From Azorinus chamasolen (Eukaryota; Mollusca; Bivalvia; Cardiida; Solecurtidae), in NCBI GenBank assembly GCA_963576725.1, contig OY755247.1, positions 16,184,526 through 16,248,525 on the forward strand: a stretch of 64,000 nucleotides of DNA, written 5' to 3'. Position 1 is the first letter of the stretch. The number at the start of each line of letters is the position of its first letter. Under the pieces are notes generated by a model. The model did not search any database and was not told the DNA's origin. It saw only the letters and a list, made by a program, of their open reading frames with translations. This document shows, in pieces, positions 20,427-30,658 of this stretch. The position numbers and the translations under genes were made by a program.

Positions 20427-20469
20427 AACTTGAATGTAAGCATATATATAATAGTATTTTGTTTAAATC

Positions 20470-20655
20470 AACTTAGTCATTTATGCCCTTTGAAGGCAAT
20501 GTAGAATCGGTTGAGAGGGCTCCTAGAGGAGCCCTCTCATCAGGGTCTGCATAGTTTGTCACACTATTCTTTAAAAAAAGTTCATGGATATTCGCAGTTG
20601 GCTTGACCTATTTGAGTTTTGGAATAGTCCATTTGAAAGTTCAGCGTTGAAAGGG
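20470..20655 (-). mobile_element. family M MITE M1
   Basis: GAGAGGGCTCCTAGAGGAGC hairpin, GGTCTGCATAGTTTG, AATATTCGCAGTTGGCTTGACC, ending GGAATAGTCCATTTG and CAGCGTTGAAAGGG. The 30-bp satellite begins at this end. Confidence 0.72.
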
Positions 20656-20962
20656 TTGTTAGCCGTTGTGTATACATTTGAACTTGTTCCAGCCATTGTG
20701 TATACATTTAAACTTGTTCAAGCCATTGTGTATACATTTAAACTTGTTCCAGCCATTGTGTATACATTTAAACTTGTTCAAGCCATTGTGTATACATTTA
20801 AACTTGTTCAAGCCATTGTGTATACATTTGAACTTGTTCCAGCCATTGTGTATACATTTAAACTTGTTCAAGCCATTGTGTATACATTTAAACTTGTTCC
20901 AGCCATTGTGCATACATTTAAACTTGTTCCAGCCACTGTGTATACATCTGAACTTGTTCCAA
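20655..20962. repeat. 30-bp satellite, 10 copies
   Basis: Period exactly 30 (TATACATTTAAACTTGTTCC, AGCCATTGTG). The main variant is GTTCC versus GTTCA, ordered C,A,C,A,A,C,A,C,C,C. Because 30 is a multiple of three and no stop arises, long frames are open on both strands. These are artefacts. Confidence 0.95.
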
Positions 20963-21333
20963 GGATAAGACTTCGGAGCATAGAAACGATTATGTTCGTC
21001 GGTCAACATCAGTCACGTCGTCAATTCAAGATATAGTCACTTTGACAACACTGTGCATACTTTACTTTTAGTAACATTTATATGAAATCGACTATAGGTA
21101 AAATGAAAAAAGTACCATCCAAGTACATTCCTAGTATGTAATTCATGGATCTATTCTGGTTTGGTTCAACACATGAATAGGTCTGTTGTAAAATATCTTT
21201 CAAGGATATACTGTGACCAAGAAGGAGGCAAAGGTAGGTGTTATACAAGTTTTATATACAGAATTAAGTATATACGAGGGCTGTTCTGAAAGTTCGCGGG
21301 ATTTCTCGTATGTACATGGTAGAGTATTGCTGT
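20963..21333. other. unassigned sequence
   Basis: Nothing recognised between the satellite and M2. Confidence 0.5.
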
Positions 21334-21547
21334 TTAATCATTTCAATGCTGGATGGACTATTCCGAAATTGAAACAGGTCAAGCTTATTTTGAATATTCA
21401 TGGACATATTGAAATAAAAGTGTAACATGGCAAACAGTGCATACCCCGATGAGAGGGCTCCTCTAGGAGTCCTCTCATCTGGGTACACACTGTTTGCAAA
21501 GGACGTTAGTGAATCGTTTCCCGCACTGAAACTAAAACTTTGATTAA
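21334..21547 (+). mobile_element. family M MITE M2
   Basis: TTAATCATTTCAATGCTGG, GGACTATTCCGAAATTG and AACAGGTCAAGCTTATTTTG; hairpin GATGAGAGGGCTCCTCTAGG. Right side GTTTCCCGCACTG, then TTAA at 21544. The end pattern fits the TTAA group. Confidence 0.78.
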
Positions 21548-21752
21548 TGACATCTATTTGTAATGCATTAGCAAAACACAATTGTGGTGAAATCTCTTTC
21601 ATAAACGTCTCCATTAGGTTTCAAGAAAAGAAATGTTTTTACCAATAAACTTCCATTACCTTTTTCACACGCTTATGTAAGCCCTGCATACGAAACTGTA
21701 GTACATATACGTGTTACATGTATTGCAGTAACACAGCCTTCACTACATTATA

Positions 21753-22155
21753 CAGGCGCGGATTTAGAGAGAGAGGGGGGGGGGAGCCGGCGTACGCCCC
21801 CTAAAATTGCCAAAACATTTTATTTAGTAATACTTTAGATCTATATGTAGTAAGACCTCTCTATAACGACCACTAAATTGTGTTAATTAGTTGGTATTTA
21901 GAGCAGGTGGCTGCTTAAAGCAAGGTGAAAGTAAAACAGAACGCTCCCATAGGAGCGTTCTGTTTTACTTTCACCCTGCTTTAAGCAGCCACCTGCCTTT
22001 GACATAGCTCTTTTTCAAGATGTATTACAAATACACTATTTATTCATGTTATCAAACATAAAAATCTACCCCCACCCCAAAAAATAAGCAAACAAAAAAC
22101 CCCCAAAAACTTCTACCCCCCCCCCCCCTAATCTGAAATCCTGGACCCGCACCTG
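21753..22155. mobile_element. hAT-like palindromic element hosting A3
   Basis: CAGGCGCGGATTTAGAG at the left and CTGAAATCCTGGACCCGCAC then CTG at the right are inverted ends of hAT style. G-rich and C-rich tracts (21773-21785, 22119-22130) sit at mirrored positions. No 8-bp duplication is preserved. Confidence 0.6.
21848..22005 (+). mobile_element. family A MITE A3, nested, right end lost
   Basis: TAGTAAGACCTCTCTATAAC, perfect core arms (AAGTAAAACAGAACGCTCCC), ending at CACCTGCCTTTGACA. Confidence 0.8.
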
Positions 22156-22660
22156 TTAAATAGCAGGTTCCGTGGTGACTAAGTACCCATTCATGTGCTA
22201 GCCATGATCAGTCGCAAAGTCATATCTATTTAGAGTCTGCACTTGTTTCTGCTCTTCCGAAAACTGATGTTGTTAGTGTGTGAAAAACAGTGCAGACTTT
22301 GATCAAATGTTGCATTCCAACGCGTCCATTCATCTGAACTGGATCTGCATGTTTTAATCCTCTATCTCATGTTAAAAAATAACATAAATAATTGTGTTGC
22401 ACAACCTGCTGTTTGGTAGTGCCGAACCTGAATGCCATAAACTGTGGAAATGCACTGGCGCATTTTTAGTCAAATTAGCAGTTTGAATCCGGCCAAGAAT
22501 GAATCTTTAAGAGATTACATGGAACCAATGTACGACGCATTTAATCGTTAGCCAATCGCTGTGACTGCATGGCAGATTCACTTCGTATGCGTCGTCTGTT
22601 GTCACTGTGCTGTTTGTAAGACGTCAACTACAGTCTGTGTTACTTTCTATGACACTCTTT
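22156..22660. other. unassigned, with a hairpin relic
   Basis: AAACAGTGCAGACTTTGATC (22285) and GAACTGGATCTGCATG (22337) are a decayed H/D-type stem. Otherwise unrecognised. Confidence 0.4.
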
Positions 22661-22804
22661 AAGGGTTATGTGATAATAAGAATCCTAAAGCTAAAGCTGA
22701 GCTGCTCGTTTCATAAAAACAATGTATAATGATCCTCTGTATCAACTGAAGTTTTATAATAGTATCTGATCGCAGTAACATTTGTCCACGCCAAACATTG
22801 TAGA

Positions 22805-22852
22805 ATCCAAAAACAAACAGGGCAGACCCTGATCTGACGACTCCTTCCTTCA
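22805..22852. mobile_element. D-type half hairpin (D9)
   Basis: AAACAAACAGGGCAGACCCTG and TCTGACGACTCC are one arm only, cut off shortly before I3. Confidence 0.45.
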
Positions 22853-22866
22853 ACAGCATTATAATC

Positions 22867-23117
22867 TTAACACTTCGCTTGCTATTCACGTCAATATACC
22901 TAACTGTAAATAGTGAAGACCCAGATGAGACAGCTCCTGCAGGAGCTGTCTCATCAGGGTATGCACTATTTACAAGTTGAGTGTGCAACCAATGCACTCC
23001 ACAGCAGTGATTTCACAGCGAAATACTTGTACAAATTGGAGATATAATGTAAATATACAACAGGGCATGGGTAAAAAAGGAGAAATCTATTTTAAGATTC
23101 AGCAAGCGAAGGACTAA
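22867..23117 (-). mobile_element. family I MITE I3
   Basis: TTAACACTTCGCTTGC to GCAAGCGAAGG-CTAA. Stem arms GAAGACCCAGATGAGAC and (complement) GCATACCCTGATGAGAC carry the A/T mismatch. Centre CTCCTGCAGGAG. Confidence 0.9.
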
Positions 23118-23119
23118 TT

Positions 23120-23178
23120 TACAAAGGCGTCAACGCCGAGTCACTCATCTGGATCCAAACTGTTTTCAATGGTTGTCA
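23120..23178. mobile_element. family H half-hairpin relic
   Basis: CAACGCCGAGTCACTCATC, then TGGATCCAAACTGTTTTC, is the right half of H. Confidence 0.5.
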
Positions 23179-23269
23179 CGGTTTCGCCCATGTCGTCGAA
23201 AGTGTCAAACTAAAACAAAACAATATCCACTCTAAAATCCAATTACTAGCTGCCAATCAAGTAATAATA

Positions 23270-23830
23270 TACTTGTCAAACCAGTTCAAAAGAGCAGATG
23301 CCTCGCCGTTGCTACAAACCACCAAGTATGAAAACTAGAAAACTGTGTCAATATGGCACTGAACAATATGAAACAATATTGTCTCTAAGCCAATAACTTT
23401 CCACTCTGTGTTATATAGTGAAGAAAATATCAAGGTCCCATAACTCTGATAAAACATTTCCCTACCTTACGTACATCTTCTCATCAAGATTGTCGATTTG
23501 TGAAAGTTTGGAGTTAATCATTCCATTGGTGTGTGTGGAGTTGGACACACAAGAGTTTTTTACTGTTATATAGTTAAGGAAATTTCATAATCCCATAACT
23601 CATAAGCCCTAGCAAAATTACTCTTTTTATGTACATCTACACAACATGGTTGTTTATTGTTTATTTGGGGAACTCCCGATATTTATTTATGGGCAATTGG
23701 GCACACAAGAACTGCGGGACGTACGCACGGACCTACGGATGGACGTACGTTCGTACTTATGGGCGTACAAGAGAAACGTTATATGCCTGCCACGTTGTGG
23801 GATTTGGGCATAACAACACAACATGATAAG
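23270..23830 (-). mobile_element. molluscan tandem element, minus orientation
   Basis: Two related stretches (CACTCTGTGTTATATAGTGA and TTTTTACTGTTATATAGTTA; CATAACTCTGATAAAAC and CATAACTCATAAGCCC) precede a GTACGTACG-type tract (23718-23760). This is the mirror arrangement of the element at 12818. Confidence 0.6.
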
Positions 23831-23870
23831 TCTAGCGAATTTTATCAAGGTGATAATGGGTGGATAGATC

Positions 23871-24093
23871 TTACCACTTTACTTCATGGAGATGTGTTTA
23901 GGATGCCTTTTGCAAACAGAGCAAACCCAGATAAGACTGTTCCTACATGATAAGGGTATCTACTGTTTGCTTGTGGAATAATACAAGTTTCTGTCAATAG
24001 TCAAAATACCCTGTTTTCAAATGCCACTATAGAATTAATCTAATTAGTATTCAAGATGTCATAAATATGAATATTCACCAGATATAGGGTTAA
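23871..24093 (+). mobile_element. family D MITE D10
   Basis: TTACCACTTTACTTCATGG, stem GCAAACAGAGCAAACCCAG, right arm AATTAATCTAATTAGTATTC, end TATAGGG-TTAA. The centre is eroded (GTTCCTACATGATAAGG). Confidence 0.78.
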
Positions 24094-24284
24094 TAGTATA
24101 AACACATAGTTTGCACCCCGAGATGAAAATGCAATACAGGCATACACATTTTTAACTATTTACTCCTTTAATATATATGTAAGAAATAATGACACCTTGA
24201 ATATTAATTAGATAATTTCTTCGGGATCATTAGTTTTGATGTTATTAGTTTTGAAAATTGAATACTGCTTAAGCGGGTGCTAGG

Positions 24285-24370
24285 GGCGTGAGTAGTGTTG
24301 CACATTTACTACTCATGAACAGACTCAATAAAACCGAGTCTGCTGTTTTCTTCTTTTTTGCATTTCTACT
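24285..24370. mobile_element. possible repeat insertion in D11
   Basis: ACAGACTCAATAAAACCGAG and TCTGCTGTTTTC resemble a motif I associate with molluscan repeat ends. The family is unknown. Confidence 0.3.
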
Positions 24371-24494
24371 TTTGCTTTCGAGAGATCACCCATTTTCAGA
24401 ATATAAACACAATAAACTTTAGTATTGATAGAAACTGTAGAATCATATCTATTATAATTTTATGGATATTAATTAGATTAGTGATACATAGTGG

Positions 24495-24780
24495 TTGCAT
24501 ATAAAGTTGTCCTTGTCCGTACGTACGTCCGTCCGTACGCATATCTAGAAGAATTTGTCCAGACTTCTTCTTGAAAAGTATTTATCCAATCCACACCAAA
24601 CTTTACACACATGTTTGTGGTCATTATATCCCAGTCAAGTTCGATAGCCATGTAAATTTCTCCAGTCGTTTAGGAGTTGCGGCCCTTTATTTGCAAAAAT
24701 GGCCCTTACATTCTGTGACAAAAAGTCTGAAGTGGGGGCATCAGTGTCCTATGGACACATTTCTAGTTTATACATGTACC
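24495..24780 (+). mobile_element. single-unit molluscan element with TACGTCCG tract
   Basis: TTGTCCGTACGTACGTCCG opens it. It continues TTGTCCAGACTTCTTCTTG, GTTTAGGAGTTGCGGCCC and GGGGGCATCAGTGTCC, then ATGGACACATTTCTAG. The 3' end equals that of the 12818 element (GGGAGCATCCGTGTCC), so the two are relatives. Confidence 0.68.
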
Positions 24781-24909
24781 TGAATACATGGAATTTTGAC
24801 CATGATATAAACTAAAGAATCATATCTATATAAATTCATAAGCAAACAGAGCAGACAGGAGCCGTCTTATCTTGGTCTACTATCGACTGCTTCGAGACCT
24901 CGTGTCCAT

Positions 24910-25118
24910 TACAGTAAGACATCTCTATAACAGCTACTAAATTGTGTTCATTATTTGATATTTATGGCAGGTGGCTTCTTGAAGCAAGGAGAAAGTATAA
25001 ACTATAGGAGCGTTCTGTTTTACGTTCACCTTGCTTTAAGCAGCCACACGCCTTTAACACAAAATAACACAAAATATTTGATGTAATTTAGTGTCCTTTA
25101 TAGAGAGGTTTTACTGTA
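24910..25118 (+). mobile_element. family A MITE A4
   Basis: TA-CAGTAAGACATCTCTATAAC to TAGAGAGGTTTTACTG-TA. The left arm lost the ACAGAACGC block (GTATAAACTATAGGAGCG), so the hairpin is asymmetric. ACACAAAATA is duplicated on the right. Confidence 0.85.
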
Positions 25119-25527
25119 TATCTAAAGAATTGACAGTTACTCGTCAATTCCCCTTACTTTCCGTACGTATTTGTAAAGGCAAAATATGATGTAATGAAAT
25201 ATCGCTGCTTCGTACCGCCTGCCACGGCGTGAAATCCGTTCTTATACAACCTTTATTCTACATTGGCATTGTACAAGCATAACAATACTTTTTGTGATAC
25301 TTTCATTGAATCAGTGGTCTCAATACAATTTGAAGTTGCTTTTGGTGTGAGACCCGATGATTCGAATAACGTAGGCTCGATAATCAGCTAGAAAAAAATA
25401 GTCACCGGTTTAGAATAAGGATTCTAGGATATGTAAATCTAAATCTACAGCTGTTATACGCGATATATGGATAAACTATAATCTGCACTTCAAAAACTTT
25501 AAAGTGTGCACAAAAAAATCAAAAAAA
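25119..25527. other. unassigned sequence
   Basis: No gene or repeat recognised. Confidence 0.5.
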
Positions 25528-25893
25528 TACAGTGCTCCCTCCCTACAACGGCCCTCTCAATAACGATTCCCTCCTTACAACAACGCATGTCACTGTTTCC
25601 GAAACAACAAGGCTCTAGAAACAACTTTTTTCCATCGTATTTTCTTTATGCCTCCATCAAACCCTATGTTGTGACCACTCTTTAGAATCGTCACTTTGTG
25701 ACGATTATAAAGAGTGGTCACAACATAGGGTTTGATAGAGGCATGAGGGTTTTAGTTCTCGAAATACACCTTATCTGGGGATCTGCAAACAAACTAATTA
25801 TGTTTGATTTTCCCTCCCTATAACAACTCCCTCTGAACAACACATACAATCTTCGTATCCAAAAGGGTGTCGTTGTAGAGAGGGAGCACTGTA
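25528..25893. mobile_element. family P MITE P1: pogo-like ends around a G-type core
   Basis: TA-CAGTGCTCCCTCCCTACAAC to GTTGTAGAGAGGGAGCACTG-TA. Inside (25645-25745) is the G hairpin (CATCAAACCCTATGTTGTG, CCACTCTTTAGAATCGTC and mirror) with a new centre CACTTTGTG. The ends are unrelated to G ends. Confidence 0.85.
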
Positions 25894-26143
25894 ACAGTAA
25901 ATTATTTCAAAATACAGTATACATGTAGCGTTTAAAACTGTAGTTATAATTCAGATATGTATCTATTGGATTTTTTCTTCTTAAATATACGATTTTGTGT
26001 TGGAGAATCATTGTTTAAAGTACAATTAATGTTCATTACAACAATAAGGAGTTATTGTATGACTCTTCTGTAGATTCGTTCAATTCATTTTCACACTCAC
26101 ACTATACTTAATTTCTCTACAAAAATGCAAATCAGTTTGGAGT

Positions 26144-26336
26144 TCAGGGTCCATGCTTATAAAACTTTTAGTTGAGTCTGAGTACATCATGTACGTTCTC
26201 AAGCTTTTGATTGGTCAAATTTGAGCCTCTGGCTCAAATCTGACCAATCAAAAGCTTGAGAACTCAAATATGACCAATCAAAAGCTTGAGAACGAAACTC
26301 AGACTCAACTAAAAGCTTTATAAGCATGGACCCTGT
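26144..26336. mobile_element. family E MITE E2
   Basis: CAG-GGTCCATGCTTATAAAAC to TTTATAAGCATGGACC-CTG. The right arm carries ATGACCAATCAAAAGCTTGA a second time. The left arm has a TACATCATGTAC insertion that is itself palindromic. Confidence 0.85.
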
Positions 26337-26377
26337 TTGCATATGCATGGAAAGGCGTTTATATGATGGAAAGGAGT
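26337..26377 (+). mobile_element. L-type right-end fragment flanking E2
   Basis: GCATATGCATGGAAAGGCG and TATATGATGGAAAGG follow the L right terminus. E2 sits where the L stem (CTGTTTGCA) begins. Confidence 0.5.
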
Positions 26378-26958
26378 AAACCAGCTGAAAATATAAATAT
26401 TGTAGACCCTCAGACGGGCCAGTTGATTTGATCATTTCATCCTGAATAGACAAAACCGTTAAATGCAATTAATTCCATTATTAACCCTTTATATGATGTT
26501 AACGCATACAATGTATTTAGGAACATTTATACAAGATGTCCCAAACAAATGGAACCCGGGATTAAGACTTGCAAGGCATCCCATTTCTGCCAATATTGCT
26601 CACTTAAATTAAAGTATATACATGTAGCTTAGTAGAGACAGCACAACATTTTGCCATATATTGTCTAAATTTTGTCTAAACATATTCATTAGTTTTTAAA
26701 ATATCAGCATTTAAATGAAAGCACCCAAAAAACTCATGATATAGGCATGAACTATGCAATGTACACACATCATGTTAAAACAGATACAGGTATTAGGTGC
26801 ATTCATTAAAATACTCATATCTTTAAAACCAATGCATATTTTAAGAGAAATTTGGCAGACATATGCACCAATGACTTATCTACAACGGTAAATATGTATT
26901 TATATTTTTAAGTGTCCGGTTACATTGGTTAAAATACACATTTGATCCAGGGTTTACT
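26378..26958. other. unassigned sequence
   Basis: A weak D-type half stem (TGTAGACCCTCAGACGGGCC, 26401) aside, nothing is recognised. Confidence 0.45.
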
Positions 26959-27124
26959 GCAACCCATTCCCTCATATTAACACCTTTTGAGGAAATGCTC
27001 TATTTATCACAATGGCAAAATTTCCCCGTTTAGCAAATACTCCTTCTTAGTATAGATTTCTCCAAAGATGTTGGGTCTAAACTATGAGAGAACGGATCTA
27101 AAAAATAGCCTAATAGGGGATGGG
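26959..27124 (+). mobile_element. family C MITE C6, deleted and scrambled
   Basis: AACCCATTCCCTCATATTAAC and GCTCTATTTATCACAATGG, then TATAGATTTCTCC. AAACTATGAGAGAACGG precedes a second GATCTAAAAAATAGCC, so the right terminus is partly duplicated. The hairpin centre is missing. Confidence 0.68.
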
Positions 27125-27466
27125 TGTTGTGTGCGCTGAATGGCTGGAGCTGCGCATGACTTGTTAGAATTTGGCTTTTGGGAATTATATAAATAAGCAT
27201 CAAGGAAACTTATAATTAGTTTAATTTCAGTCAAATAGCAAACAAATACAAGAGTATGCGAAGCAATACGTGTATCAGATGCCGGGTGAAGTGTGACGAA
27301 AACGCGTGACGTAATAAGCGTGTTAAAGACACGGACGGAAAAATGACCAAATGCTGCTAAAGCAGATGACATAATAAAAGGAGTTTATTCATGACAGTTG
27401 TCAATGTTTCAGTGTTGAGTAAGAACATTGTTCACTTTTGTAGATGAGATGTACATTCAATAATAG
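27125..27466. other. unassigned sequence
   Basis: A 96-codon minus frame (27082-27372) begins in C6 and shows no protein signature. Confidence 0.45.
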
Positions 27467-28051
27467 TTAACCCTCTACTCCATATGTTCGCCTTTCTATG
27501 CATTTGCAAACAGAGTAGACCCAGATCAGACGGCTCCTTCAGGAGCTGTCTGATCAGGGTCTGTTCTGTTTCCTTATTCAGGAATTATATAGACCTGGTT
27601 CTACACTTTCTGCCATAGTCAAATACAAGTGTTACTGGAGAAAACAGTCTTAGGTTCCATTAAGGGTCTGCTCTCTTTCCTTATGGAATTATGTAGACCT
27701 CATTCTACACTTTCTGCCATAGTCAAAATTACTTTGTTAACCCTTTCCCTCATATTGACGACTTTTAACGACTCTGTAAAAGTCACTTTGGGAAACCATT
27801 GTGATAAATAGAGCATTTGCTCCTATAGGAGCAAATGCTCTTTTTATCACAATGGTTTCAAACTGCAAAATTTAAAAAAAAAAATCCTTTTCTCTAGTTA
27901 ATGCTCTTTTTCGGTAGATTTATTCAAACTAGATGGGTCTAAAAATAGCCTATGGGAGAAAGGCTTAATAATGCTTTAAAATACTTTGGCTCATTAATAT
28001 TCATGATGTCATTATTTCTTTCATGAACTATTTGAACAGGGAAAGGGTTAA
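27467..28051 (+). mobile_element. family D MITE D12, right arm duplicated and interrupted by C7
   Basis: TTAACCCTCTACTCC; stem CCAGATCAG (left) and CCTGATCAG (right complement), centre CTCCTTCAGGAG. The right arm occurs twice (TTCTACACTTTCTGCCATAG at 27600 and 27701). C7 sits in the second copy, after which the D end ATTAATATTCATGATG and GGGAAAGGG-TTAA follow. Confidence 0.82.
27737..27968 (+). mobile_element. family C MITE C7, nested in D12
   Basis: TTAA (27737-27740) and TTAA (27965-27968); full hairpin GAAACCATTGTGATAAATAG with centre CTCCTATAGGAG. Confidence 0.92.
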
Positions 28052-28170
28052 GACATGTTCTGCTGCATCATTGTGATTGTTATACAAACATCGTTAAGGT
28101 CACTAAATCAACATAATTTAAATTGATAAACGATACAAGTGTTACTGGAGAAAACAGTCTTAGGTTTCAA

Positions 28171-28384
28171 TAACCCTTTTGCTGCCAATGTCGCATCTGT
28201 GATTACCTATGCAAACAGTTTGGATCCTGATGAGACGCCGAGTAACTCGGCGTCTCATCAGGATCCAAACTGTTTGTTACTGTTACTATGCTATTGAAAC
28301 AAAAATGAAGAAAATTAAAAAAAAAATTTTTTGTAGCAGACGACAAAGTTAGCAGACGACAGAGTCTGGCAGCGAAAGGGTTAA
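28171..28384 (+). mobile_element. family H MITE H4, complete reference copy
   Basis: TAACCCTTTTGCTGCCAATG at the left, GGCAGCGAAAGGG-TTAA at the right. Its outer stem (GCAAACAGTTTGGATCCTG) and inner GAGACGCCGAG/CTCGGCGTCTC form a near-perfect palindrome (28210-28274). AGCAGACGACA is repeated at 28336 and 28351. Confidence 0.92.
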
Positions 28385-28856
28385 GTGGTTGTCGATTGAT
28401 GGCATATGTACAGAAAGAATTATTTTGCTTTCAGATACAGGTCAAGTATTTTAGAGCGTTGCCTGGCAACAGGTCAGTCCGTGTCAAATCAGATATCCAT
28501 TTAAGCTTTTGTTTCAATTAATTTCGAAATTTCTCCAGATTTCAAGACAGATTTACTTCATTATCTTAATGGTGTACAGAGAGATAGTTTGCTACAGGGC
28601 ATAATGCCATGGTTGTCGTTATAGTTTGCTGATTAGATCTGCCAGTTATTTGTAAAGTTTCATTGATTATCGAACGACAAATGATATGATACACCCGTAC
28701 CATGGTTAGTGTTTGATACAAATGTAACAAACATATGGAGTATAAAGAAATTCAGCTGTTTTTACTGCGCGCCAAGCTGTATTTCTTAAGTATAACACGA
28801 ACTGCAGATAAGATGCCTATTTACAAATAATTCTAAGCAGCATACACAGTAAAACC
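28385..28856. other. unassigned sequence
   Basis: No repeat or gene recognised. Confidence 0.5.
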
Positions 28857-29053
28857 CCGCTAATGCGACCACATAAAAGAGGTATAATTCTGGGTGCTAG
28901 ATGCAGGCGGTAGCTTAAGGCAGGCCAAAAGTAATGCAGAAAGCTCCTCTAGGAGCTTTCTGCATTACTTTTGTCCTGCATTAAGCAACCACCTGTTTAT
29001 AAAGACACCTATGTTTATTCATTAAGTGGTCGCATTAGAGGGGTTCTACTGTA
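28857..29053 (-). mobile_element. family B MITE B3
   Basis: CAGTAAAACCCCGCTAATGC to AGGGGTTCTACTG-TA. Centre CTCCTCTAGGAG. Its terminal TA (29052-29053) is also the first TA of Q1, so the two abut exactly. Confidence 0.9.
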
Positions 29054-29362
29054 CAGTCAACGACCATGTTCGTTTCCACGGAAAGTGTGATTGTATTGAA
29101 GTCGATGTAATGAACATTAAGTTATAACAAATTTCTAAACCGGAAGATCAAATTATCATGAATTCCGGTCTGTAGAACAGGTGACGACTTAATGTAGGGT
29201 GAAGGTTCATCTTCCATCCTGCATTAAGCAGCCACCTGCCTAAACAGAGCTAAATTCTTCTTTACTAACATTAGAGGGGTTTACTGTAAACGTTTCCAAA
29301 ATTTGTGTCACTATATTAAATATTCCATTATATGGAATGTCGTATTAAGAGTTTTTACTGTA
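29052..29362 (+). mobile_element. family Q element Q1, hosting N6
   Basis: TA-CAGTCAACGACCATGTTCG at the left; ATGGAATGTCGTATTAAGAG then TTTTTACTG-TA at the right. N6 sits in the middle, at the same position where N7 sits in Q3. Confidence 0.75.
29127..29288 (-). mobile_element. family N MITE N6, nested in Q1
   Basis: CAAATTTCTAAACCGGAAG, GACGACTTAATGTAGGG, a collapsed centre (GAAGGTTCATCTTCC), GCAGCCACCTGCC, ending AGAGGGGTTTACTG. Confidence 0.75.
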
Positions 29363-29367
29363 TAAGA

Positions 29368-29456
29368 TATTACTCCCCCAAACCCTGTATTGCCGCTATT
29401 CATTAGAATCGCATCTCCGATAATATTCTAATGAGTAGCAGCGAGATTGAGTCTGG
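29368..29456. mobile_element. decayed G/P-type hairpin
   Basis: CCCCCAAACCCTGTATTGCC, then CATTAGAATCGCATCTCCG and ATATTCTAATGAG. Only the hairpin is present, without G or P ends. Confidence 0.55.
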
Positions 29457-29734
29457 TCTATAGCCCTGATCATTTTGAAGCTACAGCTGTAGTCGGGCTT
29501 TCTCCGGCTGTACCGACAAGTATGGCTGGGTCCGTTTGACGACGAAATAATAAGAACGACCGTTTACTGTTAATGCCGTCTAAATGCGTATAATTCTTAT
29601 ATAGGTTCTGAAAGTAATAAAGGAATAATAACTATATGTTCTAAAGATGGAACTGATTGTGTGGTACATTACATTCCATGTATCATTGCTTAAAGTAATC
29701 AGAAGTATTCCATTAACTTTCATAATGGAGCTGG

Positions 29735-29953
29735 CCTTTAGCCCCTCAGTGTCTTGAATACGTGTCTGTGATATTATATGCAAAACATTTTTGATCATGC
29801 AAACAGTTTGGATCCAGATGAGATGCCGAGTAACTCGGCATCTCATCAGGATCCAAACTGTTTGACATTATGTTTATTGCTTTATAGAACGACCATTCTA
29901 AAACTTGAAGCAGACTAAAATGTGTGGAGCAGACGACAATGACGGCAGTGAAT
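29735..29953 (+). mobile_element. family H MITE H5
   Basis: GCAAACAGTTTGGATCCAG against (complement) GGATCCTGATGAG, inner GATGCCGAG/CTCGGCATC. Right arm GTGGAGCAGACGACAATG and GGCAGTGAATG. The terminal TTAA was not recovered. Confidence 0.8.
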
Positions 29954-30658
29954 GCTTTACGAGAACTGTTTAATGAAACACTCAAATTATATAATAACTA
30001 TTCCGGTCCACTATGATATTCATGAATTATTTTGCTTCAGTGGGATTATCTCTATCTGCCTGTCTGTCTGTAGTTCTGTACCTGTCTATTTCTTTCTGTC
30101 AGCGGTACTAAACATGTCACATAACACCTGCGAAAGCAAGTTGATCATACTTCAGGATAGGAAGTTTTCTATTATTCTCACACGCGATAAAGCATCGCAT
30201 GGTATCACACTCATCAGTTCCTATTCTACTATTCCGTAAGTGCTTGTCAAATTGGATAATTGTTTCTAGAGAAATAATAATAGTTACAGTGATAACCAAG
30301 TCTTACGTAAGTGACATGGAAGGACTGGCTGACAGAATGGACTATGTGTTAACAAACTCTATACGTTAATCAGTCGAAATGCCTGTCAGAATTGACTGTG
30401 TCCAAACAAAATGCACACGCATATCGGAATGCCTGTCAGAATTGACTGTATCCAAAGTCAGAATTGACTTGGTATAAACAAAATGTGCACGCAAAATTTA
30501 AGCAGTATATGCCGATAACATTCCAAATTGTGTGCAGATAGGCGTTCTTAGGCGGCAGAAATATTCTGAAATTAACAGGTAAATACATTGTATTCACCAA
30601 TCATTATTGTACATACTAGTCAAATATAAACATCGATAAAGTGGCTTGTTTTTAAAAG
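29954..30658. other. unassigned, with a ~53-bp spaced repeat
   Basis: AATGCCTGTCAGAATTGACT occurs at 30378 and 30431, GTCAGAATTGACTT once more at 30459, and ACAAAATG(C/T)(A/G)CACGC twice. CTGTCTGTCTGT occurs at 30060. No gene is recognised in the short frames. Confidence 0.5.

Larger units (their letters stand above)
24152..24900 (-). mobile_element. family D MITE D11, broken into three pieces
   Basis: Piece 1 (24152-24240): TTAACTATTTACTCC and GAATATTAATTAGATAA. Piece 2 (24425-24480): GAAACTGTAGAATCATATC. Piece 3 (24805-24895): AAGAATCATATCTATAT and GCAAACAGAGCAGAC, with an eroded centre. Pieces 2 and 3 overlap, so a duplication accompanied the interruptions. Confidence 0.55.

Noticed and set aside
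20584..21036. Long overlapping open frames on both strands (150, 116 and 100 codons)
   Set aside because: They are produced by the 30-bp period, which keeps frames open on both strands. No initiation context or non-repeat domain exists.
27082..27372. 96-codon minus-strand frame
   Set aside because: It begins inside the C6 relic and shows no domain, signal or conserved pattern.
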